Assembly: GCF_029714185.1 (NCBI RefSeq)
Contig: NZ_CP121671.1
Location: 3,782,001 to 3,846,000 of the forward strand
Length of the DNA: 64,000 nt
Direction: 5' to 3'
Origin: Halobacillus naozhouensis
GTDB lineage: Bacteria > Bacillota > Bacilli > Bacillales > Halobacillaceae
Part shown: positions 42,738-51,231 of the stretch, in pieces
Numbering within the stretch: position 1 is the first letter of the stretch
Layout of the letters: every line of letters starts with the position of its first letter
Translations under genes and position numbers: made by a program
Notes under the pieces: model-generated
Database searches by the model: none
What the model was told of the DNA's origin: nothing
What the model saw: the letters and a program-made list of their open reading frames with translations, nothing else

Positions 42738-43964
42738 TTACGTTTCCTCGGTAAAAAGACGGCAGATTTCTACAATCACCTGTGTGGATTTTACCATATT
42801 GTCTAATGAGACATACTCATACTTCCCGTGGAAATTTTCCCCACCGGTAAACAGATTCGGCGTAGGTAAGCCCATGTAAGAAAGCTGTGAACCGTCAGTC
42901 CCCCCTCTAATTGGCTGCACAATCGGCTGGATGGACAGGTTAGTCATCGCCTGGTACGCAACATCAACTATCTCTTTTCTCGGTTCAATTTTATTCCCCA
43001 TATTGTAATATTGATCGTGAACTTCAAGGCTGACGCGATGACTCCCGTATTTATCTCTTACTTGTGAAGCAATCGAATGCAGTTTTTCCTTTCTCGCTTC
43101 AAAGTTCTGCTTATTAAAATCCCTTACTAAATAGTATAATTGAGCTTTCTCTACATCTCCCTCAAAAGAGACAAGATGATAAAATCCTTCATATCCAGCA
43201 GTGAGCTCCGGTGAGTCTTGCTTCGGAAGCTGCTCAATAAATTCAATCGCAAGCTTTGAAGCATTAACCATCTTGCCTTTTGCCGTCCCAGGATGAACAC
43301 TATTGCCGTAAAAAGTGATTGTCGTATCAGCTGCATTAAAGCTTTCATACTGTAGTTCACCTAAAGGTCCACCGTCTACCGTATAAGCGAACTCTGCACC
43401 GAATCGTTTTACATCAAACAAATGAGGTCCTCGCCCAATTTCCTCATCAGGGGTGAAAGCAACACGTATCTTGCCGTGTTTTACTTCAGGATGACTTATG
43501 AGATACTGCATCGCTGTCATAATTTCAGCCACACCAGCTTTGTTGTCGGCACCTAGCAAAGTAGTACCATCCGTAGTCACCAGGGTATGTCCTTTATACA
43601 TATGAAGTTCTTCAAAATCACCCGGGGAAAGCACGACTTCATCATTTAATTGAATATCCCCGCCATCATAGTTCTCAACGATTTGAGGGCGTACGTTCTT
43701 CCCCGTAAAATCTCTTGCTGTATCTACATGCGCTAAAAAACCAATGACGGGAAGGTCTTTGTCAACGTTAGCAAGAAGTGTAGCCATTACATACCCGTTT
43801 TCATCGATGGTGACCTCATCCATCCCCATTTCCCGGAGTTCCTCCACTAATTGATTAGCAAGCACTAGCTGCCCCTCCGTAGAAGGACACTGCTCATTGG
43901 ATTCATTTGATTGTGTGTCGATCTTCACATAACTTGTAAACCGCTTCAATAATTGCTCCTTCAT
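42738..43964 (-). CDS. pepT: Peptidase T (tripeptidase)
   Basis: The start is ATG 43964 (MKEQLLKRFTSYVKIDTQSN), behind GAGGGTG and aligned with B. subtilis PepT. The 408-residue M20 zinc peptidase has metal ligands in FLAHVDTA, LLGADNKAG, TPDEEIGRG and TVDGGPLGE, and ends with IRGGTDGSQLSYMGLPTPN and the zinc His in GGENFHGKYE. It removes the N-terminal residue of tripeptides in the cytoplasm. Single gene. Confidence 0.95.
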   Translation of the reverse strand: MKEQLLKRFTSYVKIDTQSNESNEQCPSTEGQLVLANQLVEELREMGMDEVTIDENGYVMATLLANVDKDLPVIGFLAHVDTARDFTGKNVRPQIVENYDGGDIQLNDEVVLSPGDFEELHMYKGHTLVTTDGTTLLGADNKAGVAEIMTAMQYLISHPEVKHGKIRVAFTPDEEIGRGPHLFDVKRFGAEFAYTVDGGPLGELQYESFNAADTTITFYGNSVHPGTAKGKMVNASKLAIEFIEQLPKQDSPELTAGYEGFYHLVSFEGDVEKAQLYYLVRDFNKQNFEARKEKLHSIASQVRDKYGSHRVSLEVHDQYYNMGNKIEPRKEIVDVAYQAMTNLSIQPIVQPIRGGTDGSQLSYMGLPTPNLFTGGENFHGKYEYVSLDNMVKSTQVIVEICRLFTEET

Positions 43965-44169
43965 CATTTTCACCCTCAATATTATTGGATTAACGTTTTA
44001 TCTTCTCTACCATATAAGCCTCTGGACATATTTTCAACAATAGAGGAATAGTGATAATCTTATAGCATATTTATTTTCCTTCGTGAACACTTCCATTTTC
44101 AAGCAGGAATTTCATAATCGAGGAAGAATTACTTATAGACAGTCATTTCATACATAAAGGTGTGTCTTC

Positions 44170-45237
44170 ATGATCCATAAACGTTGGTTTCAAACTTTGA
44201 TCGCAGGTATTCTAGCTTCATTATTTATTTTACTCATACATGAGATTCAATTTTTCTTTGCCCCTATATTCACTTATCTAGCGGCAATAGCCATTCCCTT
44301 CATCGGTGGGGGAATCTTATTTTATATTTCAAGACCCGTAATGCTTTTCCTGGAAAAGTACAAAGTGCCGAGATTGCTTGCTATTTTAGCAGTCTTTTTG
44401 CTTTTTATTTTCATTGGATACTTGATCACCCGCTTTATCGCTCCTATCGCTCAGGAGCAATTTTCAAAATTAATCGATAATTTCCCCAGAATGGTGGAAG
44501 TGGTTAGTGATACCATCAATTACTGGCAGCAAAACCAGGCTATTATCCCAGATCAGTTTAATAGTGCGATTAACAACGTTATCCAAAACTTAGAATCATA
44601 CTTGAAAGAAGCATCAACCATTGTGATCGATGTGATCAGTCAATTTATCGGCTTTGTTTTCGCATTAATCCTAGTACCGTTATTTTTGTTCTTTATGCTG
44701 AAAGACGGTGACAAGCTTGTTCCGTTTTTACGTCAATTCATGAACGAACGGGTAGGGAAAAGTTTTGAAAAACTAGCTAAATCCCTTGATCACACATTGA
44801 ATTCCTTTATTATCGGCCAGCTTACGGTCAGTGTGTTCGTCGGAATGATTCTGCTTGTCGGCTACTTAATCATTGACTTACACTACTCCCTAACCTTGGC
44901 TTTATTCGCTATGATGATGAACGTAATCCCTTTCGTCGGACCCTTCTTAGCTGTTATCCCTGCTATTTTAGTGGCTCTGTTTCAAAAACCGATTTTGGTT
45001 TTATATGTGGCTATCATTATGGTCGTGGCCCAGCAAATTGAAGGTAATCTCGTCTCCCCTAATGTGATGGGTAAAGCGCTTAATATTCATCCTTTAACGG
45101 TGATCACCGTCATCCTGGCTGCAGGCAGCCTGGCAGGTTTCCTCGGTCTTTTGTTTGCCATTCCAACCTATGCGCTCGTAAAAACAGTGATCACTCATTT
45201 CTATCATGAATGGTTGGAAAATAGAGCAAATCACTAA
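44170..45237 (+). CDS. AI-2E family transporter
   Basis: A 355-residue membrane protein with about eight helices and a soluble loop between helices 3 and 4 (residues 85-155). It has the family motif LFFMLKDGDKLVPFLR, the conserved HYSLTLALFAMMMNVIPFVG and the C-terminal GFLGLLFAIPTYALVK. Members have been linked to autoinducer export or Na+(Li+)/H+ antiport; the role here is open. Single gene closed by a hairpin shared with the convergent GNAT gene. Confidence 0.88.
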   Translation: MIHKRWFQTLIAGILASLFILLIHEIQFFFAPIFTYLAAIAIPFIGGGILFYISRPVMLFLEKYKVPRLLAILAVFLLFIFIGYLITRFIAPIAQEQFSKLIDNFPRMVEVVSDTINYWQQNQAIIPDQFNSAINNVIQNLESYLKEASTIVIDVISQFIGFVFALILVPLFLFFMLKDGDKLVPFLRQFMNERVGKSFEKLAKSLDHTLNSFIIGQLTVSVFVGMILLVGYLIIDLHYSLTLALFAMMMNVIPFVGPFLAVIPAILVALFQKPILVLYVAIIMVVAQQIEGNLVSPNVMGKALNIHPLTVITVILAAGSLAGFLGLLFAIPTYALVKTVITHFYHEWLENRANH

Positions 45238-45240
45238 AAA

Positions 45241-45282
45241 ATCCCCGTTGCTATTGAGCCGAAAGTTTAGCAGCGGGGATTG
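45241..45282. terminator. Hairpin between convergent genes
   Basis: ATCCCCGTTGCTA pairs with TAGCAGCGGGGAT; the flanking T and A tracts are short. Probably a bidirectional terminator. Confidence 0.55.
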
Positions 45283-45286
45283 TTAA

Positions 45287-46144
45287 TTATGATGATGAAG
45301 AAAAATGATACACGAGCGATTGGCCGACAAAATTGTAGCCGATTTTTTTATAAATGGTATTCGAGGTCGCGTTAGCCAAGTCTGTATATAAGGCACAGAA
45401 CTCATATCCTTCTGTTAATAATTTTTCTGTTAAGGAGGCGACAGCCTGAGTAGCGTAGCCCCTGCGTTTATACTCATCAGGCGTGAAAACAGCATTCACA
45501 GTCGCCCCGTTCGGAGTGGTCCGAGCCCGGCAAACCATCGATACGATGGTTCTGTTCACCTGCCAAAGGTGCATTTTTTGATCAGAGATCATATCTCCTG
45601 CTAATTGAGCAACTCGCTCCTTATGAAATACCTCTCCCGTTTCATGGCCATAACTTGTTAGCCACCGTACCAACAAAGGGTAATCTTTTTGCTCTGCGAG
45701 GATTAGCTCCCCATCTTTTTTGACAACTGGTTTGAGTTGATCTAATCGGTAAATACCTTGCTTCATATGCAGAGCCCCTTCTTGACCACTGCATTGCTCC
45801 CACGCTTCCACAAACCATTGTACCGCTTCGGACTCTCCAAGCACACCTGGCACTTCATATTCATTCTCGTACAGGAAACGGGCTAAATGAGTCAATACTT
45901 CTTGATTAATTGTAGAGATAGCAGGCAATATCCATAAATGCGGCGGGGTTCTAAGTGTGACATATACAGGTTCTTCACCGTCATAAACGGTGAGCATGAA
46001 AGCTGAAGAATCCTTCCCCCCGCTATTCTTCCAACTCCCTATAATGCCGAGTGGGAGGTTATTCTCAGCCTCTTTCTGTAACAATAGTGGTTCAGCTTGC
46101 CTGGCAAAACCAGACGCGTCTGCAGTTTCTTCAACTCTCATCAT
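45287..46144 (-). CDS. GNAT-family N-acetyltransferase with long N-terminal region
   Basis: ATG 46144 follows GGGGGACTG. The 285 residues comprise an N-terminal half unlike GNATs (a possible degenerate domain, as in Bacillus YjdJ/Eis-type two-domain proteins) and a C-terminal GNAT domain with VNAVFTPDEYKRRGYATQAV (R-R-G-Y-A) and LYTDLANATSNTIYKKIGY. Substrate unknown. Confidence 0.82.
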   Translation of the reverse strand: MMRVEETADASGFARQAEPLLLQKEAENNLPLGIIGSWKNSGGKDSSAFMLTVYDGEEPVYVTLRTPPHLWILPAISTINQEVLTHLARFLYENEYEVPGVLGESEAVQWFVEAWEQCSGQEGALHMKQGIYRLDQLKPVVKKDGELILAEQKDYPLLVRWLTSYGHETGEVFHKERVAQLAGDMISDQKMHLWQVNRTIVSMVCRARTTPNGATVNAVFTPDEYKRRGYATQAVASLTEKLLTEGYEFCALYTDLANATSNTIYKKIGYNFVGQSLVYHFSSSS

Positions 46145-46403
46145 AACAGTCCCCCTTCGATATACTTTTTTTAGAAAAGCTGTTTTCTAAAAAGATTGTT
46201 GTTTTTTGACGCAAAAGTTATAAACTGTGTCTTAACATTGATTCCACTGCGGCAGGACGCGTGGCCGCGGAAAGTGTAGTGTATTTCCGAACCCTTATCC
46301 TCTCTGTTGACAACAAAATTTACATAAAATAGCCTTCAGGAAAATTTCTACCATTATACCCTCTTGACACAACATCTACAATAATAAATAAAGGGGTGAT
46401 GAT

Positions 46404-46583
46404 ATGACGAGGAAGGAAATTGAAAATGAAATCGCTGCCCTCAAGTCTGATTATATACGAATTCAAGGTGATTTAGATAAGCTTGAAGCAGCTGGGGCTA
46501 ACGTACAAAATGCGGAATCACAGCTGGCCCGTATGGAAGAACAGCTAAAGGAATTAAAACAAAAATTAGCTGAAGCGAAATAA
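46404..46583 (+). CDS. SE1832-family small coiled-coil protein
   Basis: ATG 46404 follows AAAGGGGTGATG. The 59-residue product, MTRKEIENEIAALKSDYIRI then QGDLDKLEAAG, ends in a highly charged helix (ARMEEQLKELKQKLAEAK). It fits the SE1832 family of Firmicutes, small coiled-coil proteins of unknown function. It has its own terminator. Confidence 0.8.
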   Translation: MTRKEIENEIAALKSDYIRIQGDLDKLEAAGANVQNAESQLARMEEQLKELKQKLAEAK

Positions 46584-46586
46584 CAT

Positions 46587-46628
46587 ACAAAAGCGGCGTG
46601 CGATTTGATCGCACGCCGCTTTTCTGTT
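46587..46628. terminator. Strong terminator between convergent genes
   Basis: A 15-bp stem AAAAGCGGCGTGCGA/TCGCACGCCGCTTTT with T-rich flank CTGTTTT, right after the small coiled-coil gene and before the antiporter stop. Confidence 0.88.
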
Positions 46629-46637
46629 TTAGATTAT

Positions 46638-48482
46638 TTATCCTTTTTTCCGCTGCTTTTCTAATTTCTCTTGAATCTTTTCGAACTCTTTTTTTGGTGG
46701 CGTCAGGGAAACCACGATATCTCCTTGTTCTACTCTTGTTTCAACCTCTCCACTAAAGAATTCCATTTTCTTACTTGGCTTCTTCACAAATATTTGAATG
46801 GCTTGATCATCAATGTTATTTAAATAATCTCGATATGTGTACTGCTCCGTAATATTTGTTCTTCTAAACACATAACCATGTTCAACCATTTGGTTCAGTT
46901 CTTCCCAAGAAGCCCCGACATTGGATAGTACACGACCGCCAATCGTATGAACAAGATCTTCAAGCTTATCGCCTTCCCGCTTACTTAAACTTAACTGGAA
47001 TAAGTTATTGCGGCCAAATTCAGGTACGAACGTCGTACATACTAAGGCGTTATACGAATCAAACTCAGTAGCCGCCAACATGTATTCATAAGGGGTCATA
47101 TCCAATTTATATTCCGTCTGCTCTGCCAAAATTTCTCCGTGATAGGATTTCACACCCTCAGCGCGTGCTGTTGACAGCCTCTCCCATGAGGAATCACTTA
47201 TGACTACAGGAACTTTTACATCTTGTAATGCTTTAGCAAGTTTAGTAGTAAACCTGCTCCCGCCAACCAGCAGGACCCCAGGCGGACCTTCCATAGAGAG
47301 ACCGAGTTTTTTTGATAACCATCCAATCGAAAATCCATGGGCAACTACAGTCGTAAATACGAGTGCAAAAGTAAGAGAAGTCAAAATCGATGCGTCCTCA
47401 AACCCTGCATCCAATAACACACTCGCAAAATAACCAGATACGGTTAAAGCAACAATTCCGCGAGGGGCAATCCATCCAACCAATATTTTTTCTGACTTGG
47501 AGAGGTCTGTACCCCATGTGGACAGAAAGATCGATAACGGACGGACGATAAATAGCATCAAGAGAACAAAACCGATGATTTCGATATTAAAAATCTGCAT
47601 CAAGGTGTCACGTGTTAGGGAAGCCGTTAAAAGCACAAAGATGGTTGAAGTTAACACAAGTGAAATACTTTCCTTAAAATGCCGCATATCTGCAATGGAT
47701 GATATATGCATATTGGCAAGCGTCATCCCCATGGCTGTTACGGATAGCAATCCCGTCTCATGTGTCACTTCATCAGCTATCGTGAAACAAGCTATGACAA
47801 CCATTAGCACGACAGGAGATTTCAAATATTCGGGAACATAGCCGGTTTCAAACATCCAGCCAATCCCTTTACCGCAGGCATACCCGAGCATCACCGCAAA
47901 AATGGCTGCCAGGAAAAACGATAATAAGGCCGTCGGAGAGTGGTTCGCACCTACTATGAATTCTGTTATTTCAAAAGCAAATACAGCAAGTAGTGCCCCG
48001 ATCGGATCAACGATAATTCCTTCCCATTTTAAAATCTTAGCCGGTCTAGGCTTAAGTTTTGACTGCCGTAATAAGGGCAGGATAACCGTTGGACCTGTTA
48101 CAATAAATAATGCTGCAATCACAAAGGCTACAGCCCATGATAAACCAGCCATATAGTGGGCAGCCAATAACCCAAGAATCCAACTAATAAAAGCACCAAA
48201 GGTTACGACCCGAAATACAGGCCTTCCCAGCCCCTTTACTTCCTTAAAGTCTAAGTTGAGACTGCCCTCAAATAAAATCACTGCAACGGCGAGGGAAATT
48301 ATAGGGCTATATAATTCGCCAAAGTCCTGCTCAGGATTCATTAATCCCAAAACTGGTCCAGCGAGTAAACCCACAATTGACATGACAACAATGGCAGGCA
48401 ATCGAAAACGCCACGAGATCCACTGTGAGCCAATCCCTAGTGCGCCAACTAACATAACTTCGAATAACAGTGAATCGATCAT
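46638..48482 (-). CDS. CPA1-type cation/proton antiporter with C-terminal nucleotide-binding (RCK) domains
   Basis: The 614 residues contain about 12 helices with CPA1 motifs (FEGSLNLDFKEVKGLGRPVF, FIVTGPTVILPLL, WEGIIVDPIGAL, WIAPRGIVALTVSGYFASVL). From about residue 400 a Rossmann-like TrkA-N domain follows (GVLLVGGSRFTTKLAKALQD, VVISDSSWERLSTARAEG), and then a TrkA-C-like end. It differs from the antiporter at 34799-36265. It exchanges Na+ or K+ for protons, which helps in saline or alkaline media. Confidence 0.88.
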   Translation of the reverse strand: MIDSLLFEVMLVGALGIGSQWISWRFRLPAIVVMSIVGLLAGPVLGLMNPEQDFGELYSPIISLAVAVILFEGSLNLDFKEVKGLGRPVFRVVTFGAFISWILGLLAAHYMAGLSWAVAFVIAALFIVTGPTVILPLLRQSKLKPRPAKILKWEGIIVDPIGALLAVFAFEITEFIVGANHSPTALLSFFLAAIFAVMLGYACGKGIGWMFETGYVPEYLKSPVVLMVVIACFTIADEVTHETGLLSVTAMGMTLANMHISSIADMRHFKESISLVLTSTIFVLLTASLTRDTLMQIFNIEIIGFVLLMLFIVRPLSIFLSTWGTDLSKSEKILVGWIAPRGIVALTVSGYFASVLLDAGFEDASILTSLTFALVFTTVVAHGFSIGWLSKKLGLSMEGPPGVLLVGGSRFTTKLAKALQDVKVPVVISDSSWERLSTARAEGVKSYHGEILAEQTEYKLDMTPYEYMLAATEFDSYNALVCTTFVPEFGRNNLFQLSLSKREGDKLEDLVHTIGGRVLSNVGASWEELNQMVEHGYVFRRTNITEQYTYRDYLNNIDDQAIQIFVKKPSKKMEFFSGEVETRVEQGDIVVSLTPPKKEFEKIQEKLEKQRKKG

Positions 48483-48628
48483 ATATAATAACTCCTTATC
48501 TTCAAAAGGATATGTATCGAGACTTATTTTATATGGCTCCCATACATCTGTAAACTATCTTGTACTAAAAAAAGTTGATAGTAACTATGAAAACGCTGCC
48601 TTTACTGATGAATTAACATAAAAAAACA

Positions 48629-48657
48629 TTGACATAATTTTTTGACATTGATAATAT
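48629..48657 (+). promoter_or_regulatory. Sigma-A promoter of brnQ
   Basis: TTGACA (48629-48634) and TAATAT (48652-48657) are spaced 17 bases apart, close to consensus. The transcript would start about 48665 and read into a hairpin terminator at 48693-48718 before reaching brnQ. Confidence 0.65.
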
Positions 48658-48692
48658 TACGGCGGTGATAAATACTGTTAAAGAAAGATTGA

Positions 48693-48718
48693 TGCTTCTC
48701 CATGAGAAGCTCTTTTTT
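48693..48718 (+). terminator. Terminator within the brnQ leader, possible attenuator
   Basis: GCTTCTC pairs with GAGAAGC across a 3-base loop, followed by TCTTTTTT. It lies between the promoter and the ATG at 48757. No complete gene ends before it on this strand, so it may act as an attenuator. No T-box motif was seen in the short leader. Confidence 0.65.
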
Positions 48719-48756
48719 ACGTTAGATAGGATGACATCATAGAGGAGGAAACAGTC

Positions 48757-50076
48757 ATGAAACAAAAAGATATCCTGTTTATCGGCTTTACACTTTTTGC
48801 TTTATTTTTTGGAGCCGGAAACTTAATTTACCCCGTTTCACTTGGTATCGAATCCGGTACCTCTTACTTTCCAGCTATAATTGGCTTTATATTAACTGGA
48901 GTAGGGATACCTATCATAACCGTTGTTGCTATTTCACTTGTAAGAGGAGGGGCTATACAACTTGCAGGCCGAGTCCATCCTCTATTTGGAATTATATTCA
49001 TTTCTGTTGTTTATTTAACGATCGGACCGCTTTTCGCTATTCCACGGGCGACAAGTGTAGCTTTTGAATCCGGACTAGCTCCATGGCTTGGCGAGTCCTC
49101 GTCATTAGGACTGTTCTTATTTACCGCTATTTTCCTTGGTCTAGTATTTTTCATAAGCTTAAACCCATCCAAACTCGTCGATCGAATCGGCCAGCTGCTG
49201 ACACCTGCTCTATTTGTATCCATTATTGGACTTGTAATCGGCGCTTTCTTCCTGTTAGATGGTGAGATTCAGCCGCCTGGCGAAAAATATAGTTCCCAGC
49301 CGTTTTTTACTGGTTTTGTAGAAGGGTACCTCACCATGGACGCCATAGCCGCCCTGGCTTTTGGCATCATCACCGTTACCACCTTTCGTGAGCGCGGAAT
49401 TACTGACAGCAAGATGCTCACACTTCGTACATTCCAGGCTGGAAGCGTAGCTGCAATTGGTTTAACTAGTGTGTATGTAGCAATTGGCTGGATCGGTGCG
49501 AAGATGGCGACAGAAGGAGCGTATGATAACGGCAGTGCGATTCTAGCGGGAGCCGCCAACATCATGTACGGAAATATCGGCACCCTTCTCTTCGGTCTCA
49601 TTGTAGCGCTGGCATGCTTTACAACTTGTGTGGGACTAGTCGTTGCCTGCGCCCAATTTTTCAGCAATCGATTCCAAGGCCTCACATACAAGGGTGTTGC
49701 TTTAACGGTAACCCTTATCAGCATGGTTATCGCAAACTTGGGATTAAGTCAGATCGTTGCCTATTCAGTTCCTGTGCTGGTTTTTGTCTATCCGATAACC
49801 ATTGTTTTGATTATTCTTACCTTTACAGGAGGAATCATTCACCATTCGCCTTATGTGTACAGAGGTGCCATTCTGTTCACAAGCGTTATAAGTTTATACG
49901 ATGGGCTCGTGGCTGCCGGATTTCCGTTGAAGGCTGTAACTCCATATATTCAAGCCCTGCCGTTTTCTGAAATAAATCTAAGCTGGCTACTGCCAGCATT
50001 GGTCGGTGCCCTTATAGGAGCTATTATCCACTGGATCGTTACGACTACAACGTCCAAGGTTGTTACAAACAAATAA
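48757..50076 (+). CDS. brnQ: Branched-chain amino acid carrier (LIVCS family)
   Basis: ATG 48757 follows AGAGGAGG. The 439 residues form 12 helices of the BrnQ family: KDILFIGFTLFALFFGAGN and LIYPVSLG at the start, YLTIGPLFAIPRATSVAFE, GYLTMDAIAALAFGIIT and LACFTTCVGLVVA. It imports leucine, isoleucine and valine with Na+ or H+. The leader carries a terminator that could govern it. Confidence 0.93.
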   Translation: MKQKDILFIGFTLFALFFGAGNLIYPVSLGIESGTSYFPAIIGFILTGVGIPIITVVAISLVRGGAIQLAGRVHPLFGIIFISVVYLTIGPLFAIPRATSVAFESGLAPWLGESSSLGLFLFTAIFLGLVFFISLNPSKLVDRIGQLLTPALFVSIIGLVIGAFFLLDGEIQPPGEKYSSQPFFTGFVEGYLTMDAIAALAFGIITVTTFRERGITDSKMLTLRTFQAGSVAAIGLTSVYVAIGWIGAKMATEGAYDNGSAILAGAANIMYGNIGTLLFGLIVALACFTTCVGLVVACAQFFSNRFQGLTYKGVALTVTLISMVIANLGLSQIVAYSVPVLVFVYPITIVLIILTFTGGIIHHSPYVYRGAILFTSVISLYDGLVAAGFPLKAVTPYIQALPFSEINLSWLLPALVGALIGAIIHWIVTTTTSKVVTNK

Positions 50077-50147
50077 TAATTTCAGGGCAGTTTCCTTAAG
50101 TGTTGGGAGACTGCTCTTTCTTATTGCACATTTGCTTCCCTTCGTAT

Positions 50148-50184
50148 AAAAAACCCCCAGGCCTTTAAAGATGACCTGAGGTTG
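50148..50184 (-). terminator. Terminator of the oxidoreductase gene
   Basis: On the minus strand AACCTCAGG pairs with CCTGGGGGTT (one bulge), then TTTTTT, just after the stop codon. Confidence 0.7.
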
Positions 50185-50193
50185 ATCTAGTGG

Positions 50194-51126
50194 TTAAATA
50201 GAAATAATGATCTTTCCTTTAGCATGGTGCGTCTCACTTAACTCATGTGCCTCCTGCAACCCTTGTTCACTAAAGTTAAACTGATGGCCAATAGTGGGCT
50301 GCATTTTCCCTTCTACTATCAAATCTGCCAGTTTGCTTAGTTTGTCACCATCTGGCTCGAGCCAGACAAACCCGGCTTTCACTCCATGTTTACTGGCTGT
50401 CTCATCATCTGGTGGTTGTACAATCGAAGGCATGCGCCCGCCTTCTTTCAATACTTTATAGCTCTTCTCCTGGATCTCACCACCCATTGTATCGACAACA
50501 ATGTCAACATCACTAAGAACCTCAGAAAAATCCTCAACCTTATAATCAATAAACCGGTCGACACCAAGCTTCTCTACCCACTCCTGGTTTTGGCCACTGG
50601 CCGTAGCCGAAACAGTTGCTCCAAATGCTTTAGCAATTTGAATGGCAAAGTGGCCAACCCCGCCTGAACCAGCGTGAACAAGTACATGATCGCCTTCCGC
50701 TACGTTGGAAAAATCAACCAGGCATTGCCAGGCCGTTAAACCTGCAAGCGGAACGGCTGCCGCTTCTTCATAAGAAATCGACTCTGGAAGATGGGATAGC
50801 AAATACTCATCCACTGCGACGTACTCGGCATACGTACCGTTCCTCGTCGTTTCAGGGCGTGCAAACACGCGGTCACCAACTTTAAAGTTCTGGACGGCAC
50901 TTCCTGTTTTTTTAATAACGCCGGCCGCATCCCAGCCTAATATAATAGGAAAGTCAAAATCCAATTTCTCTTTTAAATACCCTTCTCTTAATTTCCAATC
51001 GATCGGATTGATTGAGGTGGCACGAAGTTCAACGAGAACTTGATCCTCCGTTATTTCTGGTTTAGGGACATCTTTTGCTGTGAGCTGATCCTTCCCGCCA
51101 TACTGTTCTATTACAATCGCCTTCAT
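50194..51126 (-). CDS. NADP-dependent zinc-free medium-chain oxidoreductase (quinone oxidoreductase-like)
   Basis: The 310-residue MDR-superfamily enzyme has a GroES-like start (SINPIDWKLREGYLKEKLDF, DAAGVIKKTGSAVQNFKVGD) and the nucleotide site VHAGSGGVGHFAIQIAKAFG. The structural-zinc cysteines of alcohol dehydrogenase are missing, as is usual in quinone/enone reductases. The likely reaction is NADPH-dependent reduction of reactive enones or quinones. Single gene. Confidence 0.87.
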   Translation of the reverse strand: MKAIVIEQYGGKDQLTAKDVPKPEITEDQVLVELRATSINPIDWKLREGYLKEKLDFDFPIILGWDAAGVIKKTGSAVQNFKVGDRVFARPETTRNGTYAEYVAVDEYLLSHLPESISYEEAAAVPLAGLTAWQCLVDFSNVAEGDHVLVHAGSGGVGHFAIQIAKAFGATVSATASGQNQEWVEKLGVDRFIDYKVEDFSEVLSDVDIVVDTMGGEIQEKSYKVLKEGGRMPSIVQPPDDETASKHGVKAGFVWLEPDGDKLSKLADLIVEGKMQPTIGHQFNFSEQGLQEAHELSETHHAKGKIIISI

Positions 51127-51231
51127 TTTTTCCCCTCCGTCAGTAAATATTTTTGTATCTGAATTTTTCCCGTTTCAACCAAATCAAAACATGATACGAT
51201 AGACAAAGAATTTGCAAAGGATGATCTTAAT

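Noticed and set aside
46230..46310. GC-rich inverted stretch with GGACGCGTGGCCGCGG, possible small RNA or dispersed repeat
   Set aside because: No second copy in the window and no promoter-terminator pair around it.
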